A DNA stretch of 48,549 bases, taken from Acidobacteriota bacterium. GTDB taxonomy: Bacteria; Acidobacteriota; Terriglobia; Terriglobales; SCQP01. The stretch covers positions 1-48,549 of the forward strand of contig JAKASR010000028.1 in NCBI GenBank assembly GCA_021818955.1, read 5' to 3'. Below are positions 8,099 to 16,475 of this stretch, one piece after another. Below the pieces are notes generated by a model. That model was not told the origin of the DNA. It did not search any database and was given only the letters and a program-made list of their open reading frames with translations. Both the position numbers and the translations under genes were made by a program. Every line of letters starts with the position of its first letter. Within the stretch, counting starts at the first letter, position 1.

Positions 8099-9718
8099 AT
8101 GTTCAATGTTGCCGTGTTTTTCCACCGCTGTTCCAGGCGCATAAGTATTGCTTTCACATTCTTGCTGGCCGGAATCTTGGGGGGCGTGCCGGCCATCGCC
8201 GCGGCCCAACAGGGCGGGGTGAGCGTGCTGACCCAGCACAACGACAACCATCGCACCGGCGCTAACTTGCAGGAAACGCGGTTGACCCCGGCCAATGTCA
8301 ATCGCCGCCAGTTTGGCCTGCTGTTTAAAGACGAGGTGGATGATCAGATTTATGGCCAGCCGCTGGTCGTGGCCGGCGTGAAGATCGGCGGCGGCGTTCA
8401 CGATATCGTAGTGGTCGCCACCGTCAACAACAGCGTGTATGCCTTCGACGCCGATCATCCCGGACCGGCCTACTGGCAGAACAATTTCGGCCCGGCCGCC
8501 AGTGTGAATGACGCCTACTTCGGCTGCGCCGACTTGAACGGTAAATTCGGCATCGTCGGCACCCCGGTGATCGACCCCGCCCACCGCACCCTGTATGTGG
8601 TTTCACTGTCGGTGGAGCATGCTCATTTCGTGCAGAAGCTGCACGCGCTCAGCCTGCGCACCGGGCAAGAGCGCAAGCCGGGGCCCGTGGTGATTTCCGC
8701 CGACGGCTTCAACCCGCTGCGCCAGAACCAGCGCCCGGCGCTGCTGCTGGATCGCGGCGTCGTTTACATCGGTTATTCCTCGCATTGCGATAACGGCTTC
8801 TACCATGGCTTACTTTTTGCCTACGATACGCGCACGCTGCGGCGAATCGCGGTCTTCAACGTCACCCCTACCGGCAACGGCGGCAGCATCTGGCAATCGG
8901 GACAGGGGCCGGCGGCGGACTCGCACGGCAATATTTACTTCACCACCAGCAACGGCGATTGGGACGGCCGCTGGAATTTTTCCGAGAGCCTGCTCAAGCT
9001 CTCCACCCGTTTTGGATTGGCGCTATCCGACTGGTTCACCCCTTCCAATTACCCCCTGCTCAATCATGCCGATCTCGATCTGGACTCCTCCGGCGTGCTG
9101 CTGATTCCCGGCCTGCATCTGGCCACCGCCGATGGCAAGCAGGGCATGCTGTATCTGCTCAACACCCGCCATCTCGGCCACTTGGGCGATGCCGCGGCCG
9201 TGCAAACCCTGCAAGCCTCGATCACCGAGTTGAACGGCGGGCCGGTGTATTGGGATGGCGCCCGGGTGGGGCCGGCGATTTATGTCTGGGGACAGGACGA
9301 CGTGCTGCGCGGCTACCGCCTGATCGGCGGGCGGCTCGAGACGCGGCCCTTCGCGCATGGCGACATTACCAGCGGCTTTCCCGGTGGCATGCTCTCGCTC
9401 TCGGCCAACGGCAAGCACGATGGCATCGTTTGGGCGAACACGCTGGCGCGGCAGGGCTCGCAGCACCACTATGGCGTGCATCATTTCGCCAACCTGGGCG
9501 TGCTGCGCGCTTATCCCGCTCGCCATCCCAGCCAGGAGCTTTGGGACAGCGATCGGCATTTCACCCGCGACCATTGCGGCAATATCTCCAAAAACGCGCC
9601 GCCGACCATCGCCAATGGCAAGGTCTATCTCGCCAGCTTCGGCCAGCGGCAGTCCGGCACCGGACGCTTGTGCGTCTATGGCCTGCTGCCTGGCGTCAGC
9701 GGCGCTGCAAAAAAATAA
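8099..9718 (+). CDS. Secreted PQQ-like beta-propeller protein
   Basis: The 539-residue protein starts with an extended signal peptide ending near PAIAAAQQ. The mature part begins VSVLTQHNDNHRTGANL, typical of a group annotated as PQQ-binding-like propellers in acidobacteria. Blade-like repeats can be seen: GQPLVVAGV, VVVATVNNSVYAFDAD, GIVGTPVID, and GNIYFTTSNGDW. Such eight-bladed proteins can hold PQQ in dehydrogenases, but this one has no obvious vicinal cysteines and no cytochrome c CxxCH motif. An enzymatic role is therefore not shown; a carbohydrate-binding or scaffold role is equally possible. No Shine-Dalgarno precedes the ATG. It is transcribed divergently from the M50 gene. Confidence 0.78.
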   Translation: MFNVAVFFHRCSRRISIAFTFLLAGILGGVPAIAAAQQGGVSVLTQHNDNHRTGANLQETRLTPANVNRRQFGLLFKDEVDDQIYGQPLVVAGVKIGGGVHDIVVVATVNNSVYAFDADHPGPAYWQNNFGPAASVNDAYFGCADLNGKFGIVGTPVIDPAHRTLYVVSLSVEHAHFVQKLHALSLRTGQERKPGPVVISADGFNPLRQNQRPALLLDRGVVYIGYSSHCDNGFYHGLLFAYDTRTLRRIAVFNVTPTGNGGSIWQSGQGPAADSHGNIYFTTSNGDWDGRWNFSESLLKLSTRFGLALSDWFTPSNYPLLNHADLDLDSSGVLLIPGLHLATADGKQGMLYLLNTRHLGHLGDAAAVQTLQASITELNGGPVYWDGARVGPAIYVWGQDDVLRGYRLIGGRLETRPFAHGDITSGFPGGMLSLSANGKHDGIVWANTLARQGSQHHYGVHHFANLGVLRAYPARHPSQELWDSDRHFTRDHCGNISKNAPPTIANGKVYLASFGQRQSGTGRLCVYGLLPGVSGAAKK

Positions 9719-10017
9719 GCGGCTCGAACGATGCGGCGGAAAGAAGCAAATGCGCGGCAGCCGAATGAGAGAAAATTCATTAAAAACTTTTAAGCAAATT
9801 CATTGGATTAAGAATAAGTACTTAGTTGAAAAGCTAACTTGCAGCCCTCGCCGGGCAGCAGGGTTGCGCCGGAGCCGCGCAGATTCCATGCGGGCGCGGG
9901 CTGAAAAAATGAAAACTATTGCATTAAGGCGGGAGCCGCCGTCCACCTATAAACACCCACGCCGCACGGTGCATCTACCCGAATAAGTCGAATCCCCCGA
10001 ATGGAGGAACACTCCGC
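9719..10017. other. Intergenic region with direct repeats upstream of the outer-membrane protein gene
   Basis: The 299-bp gap contains the 9-bp direct repeat AAATTCATT at 9773-9781 and 9796-9804, exactly 23 bp apart, in a locally AT-rich tract. A TATAAA at 9949-9954 may be the -10 element of the outer-membrane protein gene. The ribosome binding site GGAGGA lies just before the next ATG. No small gene could be supported. Confidence 0.5.
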
Positions 10018-10692
10018 ATGCAGATGTTGCACTTTCGTAAACTCGTTATCCCGCTCGCGGCCGGCCTGGGGCTGGCGCTCACTACCGGCGCCTGGGCGCA
10101 ACAATCCGCGGGCGCAACCCCGCCCGATCAGCAGCATTCTGAGCTTTCAGCCCAGGCCACCGGCGTATTCTGGCGCTCCACCAATATCAGCAATGTCACT
10201 TCCGGCGAAATCGATCAGCACATCGCCACCAACTCGGTGGGATTGCTTCTCGGCTACCGCTATCACTTCAATTCCTGGGAAGCGCTGGAAGCGGAATTCG
10301 GCTACACCCAAAACGGGCAGCGCTACTATACCCCGGCAACGGCGGGCGGCGCCTCGGGCGCGGCCTATGCCATCAATTCGCGTATGTTCGATGTGGACGC
10401 CAACGAGGTGATCACCACCCCCAGCCTGCTGGGCATCTTCCAGCCGTTCGTGCTGGCCGGCGGCGGCATGCTCGGATTTGTCCCGCGCGCCAACCCTTAC
10501 GGCGCCAATAACCAGTGGCGTCCGATGTTTGATTACGGCGCCGGTTTGGATTTTCATATCTTTCACCTGGGCGCGCGGCTGGAATACCGCGGGCTGATCT
10601 TCAAAGTCCCCGATTTCGGCTTGGCCGCGCTGAACACGAATAAATTCACGCATATCGCGTCGCCCTCGCTGGGCCTGGTATTCACCTGGTAA
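10018..10692 (+). CDS. Outer-membrane beta-barrel protein
   Basis: The 224-residue protein has a signal peptide ending at TTGAWAQQ. It then alternates hydrophobic and polar residues with many aromatic residues, as in small eight-stranded barrels of the OmpA/OmpW type. Examples are VGLLLGYRYHFNSWEALEAEFGY and, near the end, FHLGARLEYRGLIF. The final residues SLGLVFTW end in an aromatic, which is the usual Bam recognition signal. The start at 10018 has a good Shine-Dalgarno (GGAGGA, about 9 nt upstream). It is a single gene converging on the MFS transporter gene, with a strong hairpin between them. The ligand is unknown. Confidence 0.85.
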   Translation: MQMLHFRKLVIPLAAGLGLALTTGAWAQQSAGATPPDQQHSELSAQATGVFWRSTNISNVTSGEIDQHIATNSVGLLLGYRYHFNSWEALEAEFGYTQNGQRYYTPATAGGASGAAYAINSRMFDVDANEVITTPSLLGIFQPFVLAGGGMLGFVPRANPYGANNQWRPMFDYGAGLDFHIFHLGARLEYRGLIFKVPDFGLAALNTNKFTHIASPSLGLVFTW

Positions 10693-10730
10693 GACGGCGT
10701 CGCTTTTTCGAGGCTGAATCCACAGGCTGA

Positions 10731-10751
10731 AGCGGGGGCTTTGCCCCCGCT
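10731..10751. terminator. Hairpin between converging genes, possible terminator
   Basis: The arms AGCGGGGGC and GCCCCCGCT form a 9-bp stem with a TTT loop, 38 bp after the outer-membrane protein stop and 32 bp beyond the MFS stop. Neither strand has a clear T-tract, so classical intrinsic termination is uncertain. Confidence 0.5.
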
Positions 10752-10782
10752 GGCGGCGCGCGCGGCGCGGCCGCGATTACAG

Positions 10783-12054
10783 TCAGCGTGAACGGCCGGC
10801 CGGACCGCAAGCCTCGAGGTGACGCGCGCCGCGCCAGAAAAACGCCGCCCCGCCCAGCATGACCGGCAGCACCAGCGCCATGGCGAGCGGGAGATTGTGG
10901 GTGCGGTCGGCAAGCCAGCCGATAAGCGTGGGCGAAATGGCGTCGCCGAGCAGATGGATCAAGACCAGGTTGAGGCCGAAGGCGGTGGCGCGCACCTCGG
11001 CCGGGACGGAGTTGACGACGGCGGCATTCATCGGTCCGCCATTGAACAGCAGCAGAAACTCGGCCAGAAAGATGGCGGGCAGAAACAGTCGCGGGCCGGG
11101 AACAAACAGCGCCAGCGCGCCCACCGGCACGCCTGCCAGCAGGCTCCAGGCGGAGACCGAGTAGAGCGCGCCGGGGTGGCGGCGCAAACGGCGGTCGGCA
11201 AACCAGCCGCCGGCCAGGGTGGCGCCGATGCCGTTGATCAGAGTAAAGACGCCGATCAGCAGGTTGGCGCGCAGCGGCGGCAAGTGGCGTGCCTGAATTA
11301 AAAAGGAAGGCAGCCAGACCGAGTAGGCGCCCAGGGTAAAAGTGGTGAGCGCCATGCCCAGGGTGGCGTTCAAAAAAAGCGGGTTGGCCAGCAAACGCCG
11401 GTAGATGCGCCAACCGAAGGCGGCGGGCGTCGCCGGCGCCGATTCCCCCGCGTCTTCCGCCGCGCCGCGCTCCGGCTCGGCCATGGTCAATAGCGAGAGC
11501 GCCAGCAAAAGGCCAGGCACGGCGCCGACATAAAAGACGCTGCGCCAGCCCCAGCGCGCCGCCACCCAGCCGCCCAGGATGTAACCCAGCGCCATGCCCA
11601 CCGGAATGGCGGCGTTAAAGACCGCCAATGCGCGGCTGCGCTGGCGGGAATTGAACAGATCGCCAATTACCGCCGGGACGATGCAAGCGTAGGCGGCTTC
11701 GCCAATCCCCACCAGGGCGCGGGCGGCAAGCAGCCAATCATAAGTGGGCGCCCAGCCGCTGAGCAGGGTGGCCAGGCTCCAGAGCACCACGCCGGCGGCG
11801 ATAATCCGGCGGCGGGAATAGCGGTCCGCCAGCCAGCCGATCGGCGGCGAGGCCAGCATGTACACGATGAAAAACGCGCTTACCAGCATTCCGGCCTGCG
11901 CGCCGCTGATGCCAAACGTATGGCGGATCGAGGGCAGCACCGGCGGCACCAGGTAACGGTCGAGATAGTTGACCAGGTTGATGCCGGTCAGCAGGCCCAG
12001 CAGCCAAAATGCATGCTGGCGAGGTGCGGCACGGGAAGGAGTATGGGCGGCCAT
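10783..12054 (-). CDS. MFS transporter, spinster-like
   Basis: The 423-residue protein has 12 likely membrane helices. The major facilitator signature between helices 2 and 3 is GWLADRYSRRRII, and the second half contains GGWFADRRLRR. The opening INLVNYLDRYLVPPVLP is typical of the Spns-like branch, which moves lipids or organic anions; the substrate here cannot be read. I chose ATG 12054 over an in-frame ATG at 12129, which would add 25 low-complexity residues that run towards the GH105 gene. The gene is divergent from the GH105 gene, which may hint at sugar-acid uptake. Confidence in the family is high; in the substrate it is low. Confidence 0.88.
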   Translation of the reverse strand: MAAHTPSRAAPRQHAFWLLGLLTGINLVNYLDRYLVPPVLPSIRHTFGISGAQAGMLVSAFFIVYMLASPPIGWLADRYSRRRIIAAGVVLWSLATLLSGWAPTYDWLLAARALVGIGEAAYACIVPAVIGDLFNSRQRSRALAVFNAAIPVGMALGYILGGWVAARWGWRSVFYVGAVPGLLLALSLLTMAEPERGAAEDAGESAPATPAAFGWRIYRRLLANPLFLNATLGMALTTFTLGAYSVWLPSFLIQARHLPPLRANLLIGVFTLINGIGATLAGGWFADRRLRRHPGALYSVSAWSLLAGVPVGALALFVPGPRLFLPAIFLAEFLLLFNGGPMNAAVVNSVPAEVRATAFGLNLVLIHLLGDAISPTLIGWLADRTHNLPLAMALVLPVMLGGAAFFWRGARHLEACGPAGRSR

Positions 12055-12120
12055 GCGAAAAGTTTGCCGTTGCCAGTATCCGGTTTCCCCGGACCGGTTT
12101 CCAGCAAAGAAGAAGAGAAG

Positions 12121-12144
12121 AAAAGTCAAAGCGGCCGTGCCGCT
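12121..12144. repeat. Dispersed palindromic repeat R1, copy 3
   Basis: These 24 bases match the 3' part of the 28721-28750 copy at 23 of 24 positions. The palindromic core is AGCGGC-CGT-GCCGCT. The copy ends 9 bp before the TATAAT of the GH105 gene, so it occupies the place of the -35 region. Confidence 0.7.
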
Positions 12145-12153
12145 CTTCTGGCC

Positions 12154-12165
12154 TATAATCGCGGC
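12154..12165 (+). promoter_or_regulatory. -10 box of a probable leaderless promoter (GH105 gene)
   Basis: A perfect TATAAT is followed by only CGCGGC and then the ATG at 12166. A transcription start 6-7 nt after the -10 box would place +1 on the start codon. The same 15 bases, TATAATCGCGGCATG, recur at 13457. No clear -35 hexamer is present at 17 nt spacing. Confidence 0.7.
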
Positions 12166-13398
12166 ATGTTGCGCCGCGCAGGGTTAAAATCTCTCGCCTT
12201 CCTGTTCCTGAGCGCGGCGGCCGCGGCGATGGGGGCGGCGCCTATTATTCGAGCGGCGGCGCAGTATCGGCCCGCGGCTGCCAGTCACCCCATCCCGCCG
12301 GAGGAACAGCAGGGAATTGACCGCGACATTGCCCGGCACATCGGCAGCGCCCCGGCGCATCCGGGGCCGAAGGCGCAGCTCTCGGGCTCGCTGCGGCCGG
12401 CCGCGGTGCGCGCCGCGATGCGCCAAGTCGCCGCTTGGGAACTGCGGCAGTCGCGGCCCTACTTCGGCCGCACCTGGACCTGGAGCGTGCTCTACGCCGG
12501 CTTCATGGCGGCCGCGCGGGCGCTGCACGAGCCCCGCTATCGCCAGGCCATGGCGGCAATGGCGGAGCATTATCGCTGGACCCTGCGCTCGCCGCACCCC
12601 AGCGCCGACGACCAAAGCCTGGCCCAGACCTATTTGGAGTTGTATTTGCTGAAGCCGGCTCCGGAGAAAATCGCGCCCACGCGCGCCGCGCTGGCCAATC
12701 TGCTCGCCGGCGAAGGCCCGCCGATTCCCGCCGCACAGGCGAAGATCCCCTGGTGGTGGTGCGATGCGCTGTTCATGGCGCCGCCGGTCTGGGCGCGCAT
12801 GTATCGGGCCACGCATGATCGGAAATATCTCGACTATCTCGACCGGCATTGGCGGCAGAGCTGGCGCCGGCTCTATGACCGGCAGCGCCATCTTTACTAT
12901 CGTGATATCACTTATCTGCACCAAACCGGACCGCGCGGGCAGCCGGTCTTCTGGTCGCGGGGCGAAGGCTGGGTAATGGGCGGGCTGGCGCGGACGCTCG
13001 CCTATCTGCCCAAGCGCGATCGCGGTTACGGGCGTTATGTCCGGCAGTTGCGCCAAATGGCCGCGGCGCTGGCCGCATTGCAGGATCCGCGCAACGGCTT
13101 ATGGCATGCCGATCTGCTCGATGCGAAAGACTACCCGCGGCCGGAAACTTCCGGTTCCGCGCTGATCACCTTCGCGCTGGCCTGGGGCGTGAATCACGGC
13201 TTACTTCAGCGCGCCCGCTATCAGCCGGTGATTGCCCGCGCCTGGCGGGGACTGGTCGGCCAGATCTATGCCGACGGCCGGCTGGGCAATATCCAGCAAA
13301 CCGGCGCGGCGCCGGCCTATTATCGCCCATCGTCGAGCTTTAATTACGGCATTGGCGCCTTTTTGCTGGCGGGCTCGCAGGTGGTGCGATTGAAATGA
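12166..13398 (+). CDS. GH105 (YteR-like) unsaturated rhamnogalacturonyl hydrolase, secreted
   Basis: The 410-residue protein begins with a signal peptide (MLRRAGLKSLAFLFLSAA, shown in part). It then has the all-alpha barrel of GH88/GH105. Diagnostic motifs are WWWCDALFMAPP (W196-, with D200), RKYLDYLDRHW, WSRGEGWVMGGLAR (W263-), GLWHADLLD, and PETSGSALITFALAWGVN. Enzymes of this family remove the unsaturated uronic acid from rhamnogalacturonan or related disaccharides by hydrating the double bond. The product would suit uptake by a neighbouring transporter, but that link is inference. The start is fixed by the signal peptide and by the TATAAT 6 nt upstream. In-frame codons back to 11920 are open but not protein-like. 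Confidence 0.9.
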   Translation: MLRRAGLKSLAFLFLSAAAAAMGAAPIIRAAAQYRPAAASHPIPPEEQQGIDRDIARHIGSAPAHPGPKAQLSGSLRPAAVRAAMRQVAAWELRQSRPYFGRTWTWSVLYAGFMAAARALHEPRYRQAMAAMAEHYRWTLRSPHPSADDQSLAQTYLELYLLKPAPEKIAPTRAALANLLAGEGPPIPAAQAKIPWWWCDALFMAPPVWARMYRATHDRKYLDYLDRHWRQSWRRLYDRQRHLYYRDITYLHQTGPRGQPVFWSRGEGWVMGGLARTLAYLPKRDRGYGRYVRQLRQMAAALAALQDPRNGLWHADLLDAKDYPRPETSGSALITFALAWGVNHGLLQRARYQPVIARAWRGLVGQIYADGRLGNIQQTGAAPAYYRPSSSFNYGIGAFLLAGSQVVRLK

Positions 13399-13456
13399 GA
13401 AAAAGAAGCCGGGGAAACGAATAACGGTTGAACTCCCTTGCCCCTGTTTCCTGACT

Positions 13457-13468
13457 TATAATCGCGGC
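13457..13468 (+). promoter_or_regulatory. -10 box of a probable leaderless promoter (amidohydrolase gene)
   Basis: TATAAT is followed by CGCGGC and the ATG at 13469. This is the same arrangement and the same bases as at 12154. A TTGAAC at 13428-13433 is too far away (23 nt) for a normal -35 element. Confidence 0.7.
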
Positions 13469-14836
13469 ATGAAAAACCCGAAATGGCTCAAACTATTGCC
13501 GCTGGCGCTGGCGCTGGCGGGAGCCCGGGCGGCGCCGGCGCAAACTGCGGCGGCGATGCCGGCCCCGGTGACGGTGCTGGAAGCGGCGCACGTGTTTTTG
13601 CCGGGCAGCGGGCGCACGTTGACGCCGGGCATGGTCGTTATCCGCGGGCGAAAGATCGAGGCGGTGGGCGGCAGGCTGGCCGTGCCGGCGGGAGCGCGGC
13701 TGGTGCGCCTGCCGGGGCTGACGCTGCTGCCGGGCCTGATTGACTGCCATGTGCACCTGTTTCTGCATCCCGGGCGGGCGGAAGACATGCAGACGGTGCG
13801 CGAGTCGGCGGCGCAGCGCACGGTGCAGGCGGTGCTGGCGGCGAAGGCCGATTTGTGGGCGGGCTTTACCAGCGCGCGCGACATGGGCACTGAAGGCGTA
13901 GGCTCGGCCTCGACCGCGATCCGCGCGGCCATCAATGCCGGCGAGATTCCCGGGCCGCGGCTCTGGGTCTGCGCCAACGCGATTTCCATTCTCGGCGGCC
14001 ATGAGGACGCGCTCGGCTTCAATCCGGCCCTTTCCATCCCCTCCAATGCCGATTACGCCAACACCACCCACGAGCTGATCCAGACCATTCGCGAGCAGAT
14101 CAAGCAGGGGGCGACCTTTATCAAAATTTACGAGACCGGGCGCGACCAGTTCATCGGCAATCATTTCTTCACCCCCTACCAGTACACCGAGCGGCAACTC
14201 GCGGCGGCGGTGCGGGAGGCGGCGCGGCAGCGAGAGCGCGTCGCCGTGCACGTCATGGGCGAACCGGGCGCGCTTTATGCCGCCCAGGCGGGGGTAATGT
14301 CGCTCGATCACGCGGTGCAACTCAGCCCGCAGACGATGCGCATCATGCGCCAGAAACATATTCCCGCCGTGCCCACCTTCGCCGTCTTCGAGGCTTTCGC
14401 CCGCACGGGCGCGACCCCCGCCGCGCGGGCGTTCATGCGCCGTTTCCTCGCTTACAAAATCGCTCAATTCCATCGTCAAATCGCCGCCGGCATCGATTTT
14501 GCCGCCGGCTCCGATGTCGGCCCCTTTCCGCATGGAACCCAGACCAGCGAGTTTGTCTATCTGCATCGCTACGGGCTTTCGGCGTTGCGCACGCTGCAGG
14601 CGGGCACCACGGTGGCGGCGGCGATGCTGGGGGCAAGCGATCTTCTCGGCCGCTTGCGCGCCGGCTATGCCGCCGACGTGATCGGCGTGCCGGGAAATCC
14701 GCTGGCCAACGTCAGCCTGCTCGAGCACGTTCAATTTGTGATGAAGGCGGGCACGATCTACCGCCTGCCCGGCCAGCCCAACTGGCTGAAAAAATATTGG
14801 GCGATGCCGGTGAACGCGCCGGGCGCCAAGTTTTAA
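13469..14836 (+). CDS. Secreted amidohydrolase (imidazolonepropionase/prolidase-like)
   Basis: The 455-residue protein has a signal peptide ending near AAPAQT, then the amidohydrolase fold. The metal site is visible: H94-V-H96 after GLIDC, the lysine in FIKIYETG (candidate carbamylated ligand), the histidine in VAVHVMG, the histidine in SLDHAVQ, and D349 in AAGSDVG. The C-terminal beta segment GYAADVIGVPGNPL closes the composite domain. This group includes exported Xaa-Pro dipeptidases and related cyclic-amide hydrolases; the true substrate is not determined. The gene uses the same leaderless-type promoter as the GH105 gene just upstream, so the two may be co-regulated. Confidence 0.88.
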   Translation: MKNPKWLKLLPLALALAGARAAPAQTAAAMPAPVTVLEAAHVFLPGSGRTLTPGMVVIRGRKIEAVGGRLAVPAGARLVRLPGLTLLPGLIDCHVHLFLHPGRAEDMQTVRESAAQRTVQAVLAAKADLWAGFTSARDMGTEGVGSASTAIRAAINAGEIPGPRLWVCANAISILGGHEDALGFNPALSIPSNADYANTTHELIQTIREQIKQGATFIKIYETGRDQFIGNHFFTPYQYTERQLAAAVREAARQRERVAVHVMGEPGALYAAQAGVMSLDHAVQLSPQTMRIMRQKHIPAVPTFAVFEAFARTGATPAARAFMRRFLAYKIAQFHRQIAAGIDFAAGSDVGPFPHGTQTSEFVYLHRYGLSALRTLQAGTTVAAAMLGASDLLGRLRAGYAADVIGVPGNPLANVSLLEHVQFVMKAGTIYRLPGQPNWLKKYWAMPVNAPGAKF

Positions 14837-14916
14837 GAAGGTTCGGGAGACAGGCGACAGAAGCCAGGCGAAGTGGAATCCGGAAATTTCCTTGTGCAGC
14901 CCGCCAGCGGAAAGTC

Positions 14917-15462
14917 TCAGCCGGCGCGGGGGGCGACAGGGCGGCGCATGAGCAGCGCGTCTTCCACCGGGGAGTGGTAATAGCGGGTGCGGCGGCCGTA
15001 AATTTCAAAGCCGCGATGCAGGTAAAACTGCTGCGCCGCGAGGTTGCTGGCGCGGACTTCCAGAAAAAGGCGATGGAGGCGGCGGTTGACCGCCAGCGAT
15101 AGGCTGTCGGCGAGCAAGGCGTGGCCGAACCCGTGGCGCTGCCAGCGGGGATCGACGGCCAGCGACTGGATTTCCGCATCCATGCCCACGATTTGCATGA
15201 TCAGGTAGCCGGCCAGCCAGAGCGGCAGCTCGGCGTGCGCCGCGGGCGAATCGACGCCAATGGCTTCGCCGCCAAAACTGCCGGCGAGAGGCGGCGTGTA
15301 TTCCAACTCGAGCACGCGCGCCACCTGCAGCCAGGGGCGCTGGCGGGCGGCGTCGAGAATGTCGCGCATCAACGCCTCGCTCCAGGCGGAAGGGCCAAAG
15401 GCTTCGCGCGTCAGTTCCATCAGCCGCGGCAGATCGTCGGGTTGGGCGGGGCGAATGCGCAT
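14917..15462 (-). CDS. rimI: Ribosomal-protein-alanine N-acetyltransferase RimI
   Basis: The 181-residue protein has the GNAT fold. It opens IRPAQPDDLPRLMELTREAF, has the acetyl-CoA loop in SLAVDPRWQRHGFGHALL, and then LEVRASNLAAQQFYLHRGFEIYGRR with the catalytic-region tyrosine. In the family, RimI acetylates the N-terminal alanine of ribosomal protein bS18. It is about 30 residues longer than usual, with a loop at about 50-75 (residues around GGEAIGVDSPAAHAELPLW). The start lies 6 bp after the tsaB stop, so the two are co-transcribed, a common arrangement. Confidence 0.88.
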   Translation of the reverse strand: MRIRPAQPDDLPRLMELTREAFGPSAWSEALMRDILDAARQRPWLQVARVLELEYTPPLAGSFGGEAIGVDSPAAHAELPLWLAGYLIMQIVGMDAEIQSLAVDPRWQRHGFGHALLADSLSLAVNRRLHRLFLEVRASNLAAQQFYLHRGFEIYGRRTRYYHSPVEDALLMRRPVAPRAG

Positions 15463-15468
15463 GCAGGC

Positions 15469-16377
15469 TCAACGCTCGGGCCGCGTTTGCGCCCGCAAGC
15501 GGGGTAGCGAGATCAGCTCAGCGTCGGAGCGGCGAATATAGAGCGCATCGAGTTCGAGCGCGCCGGCGGCGCGTCCCGCGGTGAGCAGCGGACCGGCCAG
15601 GCGGCCGACTCCCGAAGCCAGTAATCCGGGACGCGGGCGCAAGCGTGCAGCCGTTAATCCAAGCTTCGCGCCCAGTCCGGCGTCGAGCAGGTAAACCGGC
15701 CAGGCGGGCAGGTGGGCAAGCCGGCGAGTGAAATGTTCCAGGCTTTCCAAGCCTTCTGCGGCCACGCCCTGGATGGCGGCCGCGGCAGGAGGGCCGGCGG
15801 ACGGGGCCGCGCCGGGCTCGCGGCGCGCGCCCGTTATGGGCGTGGCAGCCGCGACGCTTGCGCGCGCGTCCGGCGCGAGCGCGCCGGCGGCGCGTGCGGC
15901 CGCCCCTTGCGCGGCGGCGGCTTCCTCGGCGGGATCCACCTCCGGCGGCGGCCCGGCCAGCGCCGCGGCGAGTGGGCCGCGAGGGTAGATGCCGAAATAG
16001 ACTTCGCCGCGCAAGGCATCGAGCAAGGCGATGGCGGGCGCATCGAGCGGCGGCGGCGCGGCATGCGGATCCGCGGCCGCGGCCAGCGCCACCAGGGTCG
16101 AGACGGCGATGGCCGGCTTGCCCCAAGCCTCGATCATGCCTTTTACCGCGGCCAGGCCGACGCGCACGCCGGTGAACGAGCCCGGTCCGGCGGCGGCGGC
16201 GACGGCATCCAACTCGCCCGGCTGCCAGCCGAGCTGGCCCAGCAAGGCCACGATGGCGGGCAGCAATTGCATGGAATAGGCTTCCGGTTGGAGCGCGCGA
16301 TACGCCGCCAGGCGCTCATTTTCGAAGAGCGCCACCGAGCCGGCGTCGGTTGTGGTTTCAAGCGCGATCAGGCGCAT
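15469..16377 (-). CDS. tsaB: tRNA t6A synthesis protein TsaB, with an alanine-rich insertion
   Basis: The 302-residue protein shows the TsaB N-lobe: LIALETTTDAGSVALF, and AAAAGPGSFTGVRVGLAAVKG. TsaB is the non-catalytic ASKHA partner of TsaD in threonylcarbamoylation of tRNA A37. Typical length is 220-240 residues. The excess lies at about residues 140-215, a low-complexity Ala/Pro/Gly/Glu stretch that separates YFGIYPRG from HFTRRLAHLPAW. The final part, ELDALYIRRSDAEL, is the family's normal end. rimI follows after 6 bp. Another t6A gene, tsaC, is at 33225. No Shine-Dalgarno was seen at this ATG. Confidence 0.9.
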   Translation of the reverse strand: MRLIALETTTDAGSVALFENERLAAYRALQPEAYSMQLLPAIVALLGQLGWQPGELDAVAAAAGPGSFTGVRVGLAAVKGMIEAWGKPAIAVSTLVALAAAADPHAAPPPLDAPAIALLDALRGEVYFGIYPRGPLAAALAGPPPEVDPAEEAAAAQGAAARAAGALAPDARASVAAATPITGARREPGAAPSAGPPAAAAIQGVAAEGLESLEHFTRRLAHLPAWPVYLLDAGLGAKLGLTAARLRPRPGLLASGVGRLAGPLLTAGRAAGALELDALYIRRSDAELISLPRLRAQTRPER

Positions 16378-16475
16378 AAAAACAAGCTATCAGCTTTCAG
16401 CCGCCCGCCGCCAGCGAATGGGAAAAAACTGGAAATTGTCAGAAATATAAAGATAACCGTAATGAAACGCCGGGC

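Noticed and set aside
10731-10751. Strong intrinsic terminator between the barrel and MFS genes
   Set aside because: The stem is good but no T-run follows on either strand, so it is listed only as a possible terminator.
11920-12165. Upstream in-frame extension of the GH105 gene
   Set aside because: It runs antisense through the MFS transporter start, lacks a ribosome binding site and would bury the signal peptide inside the protein.
13493-14734. Minus-strand frame of 413 codons opposite the amidohydrolase
   Set aside because: It is a shadow of the sense gene's codon bias; the sense strand has all metal ligands and a signal peptide.
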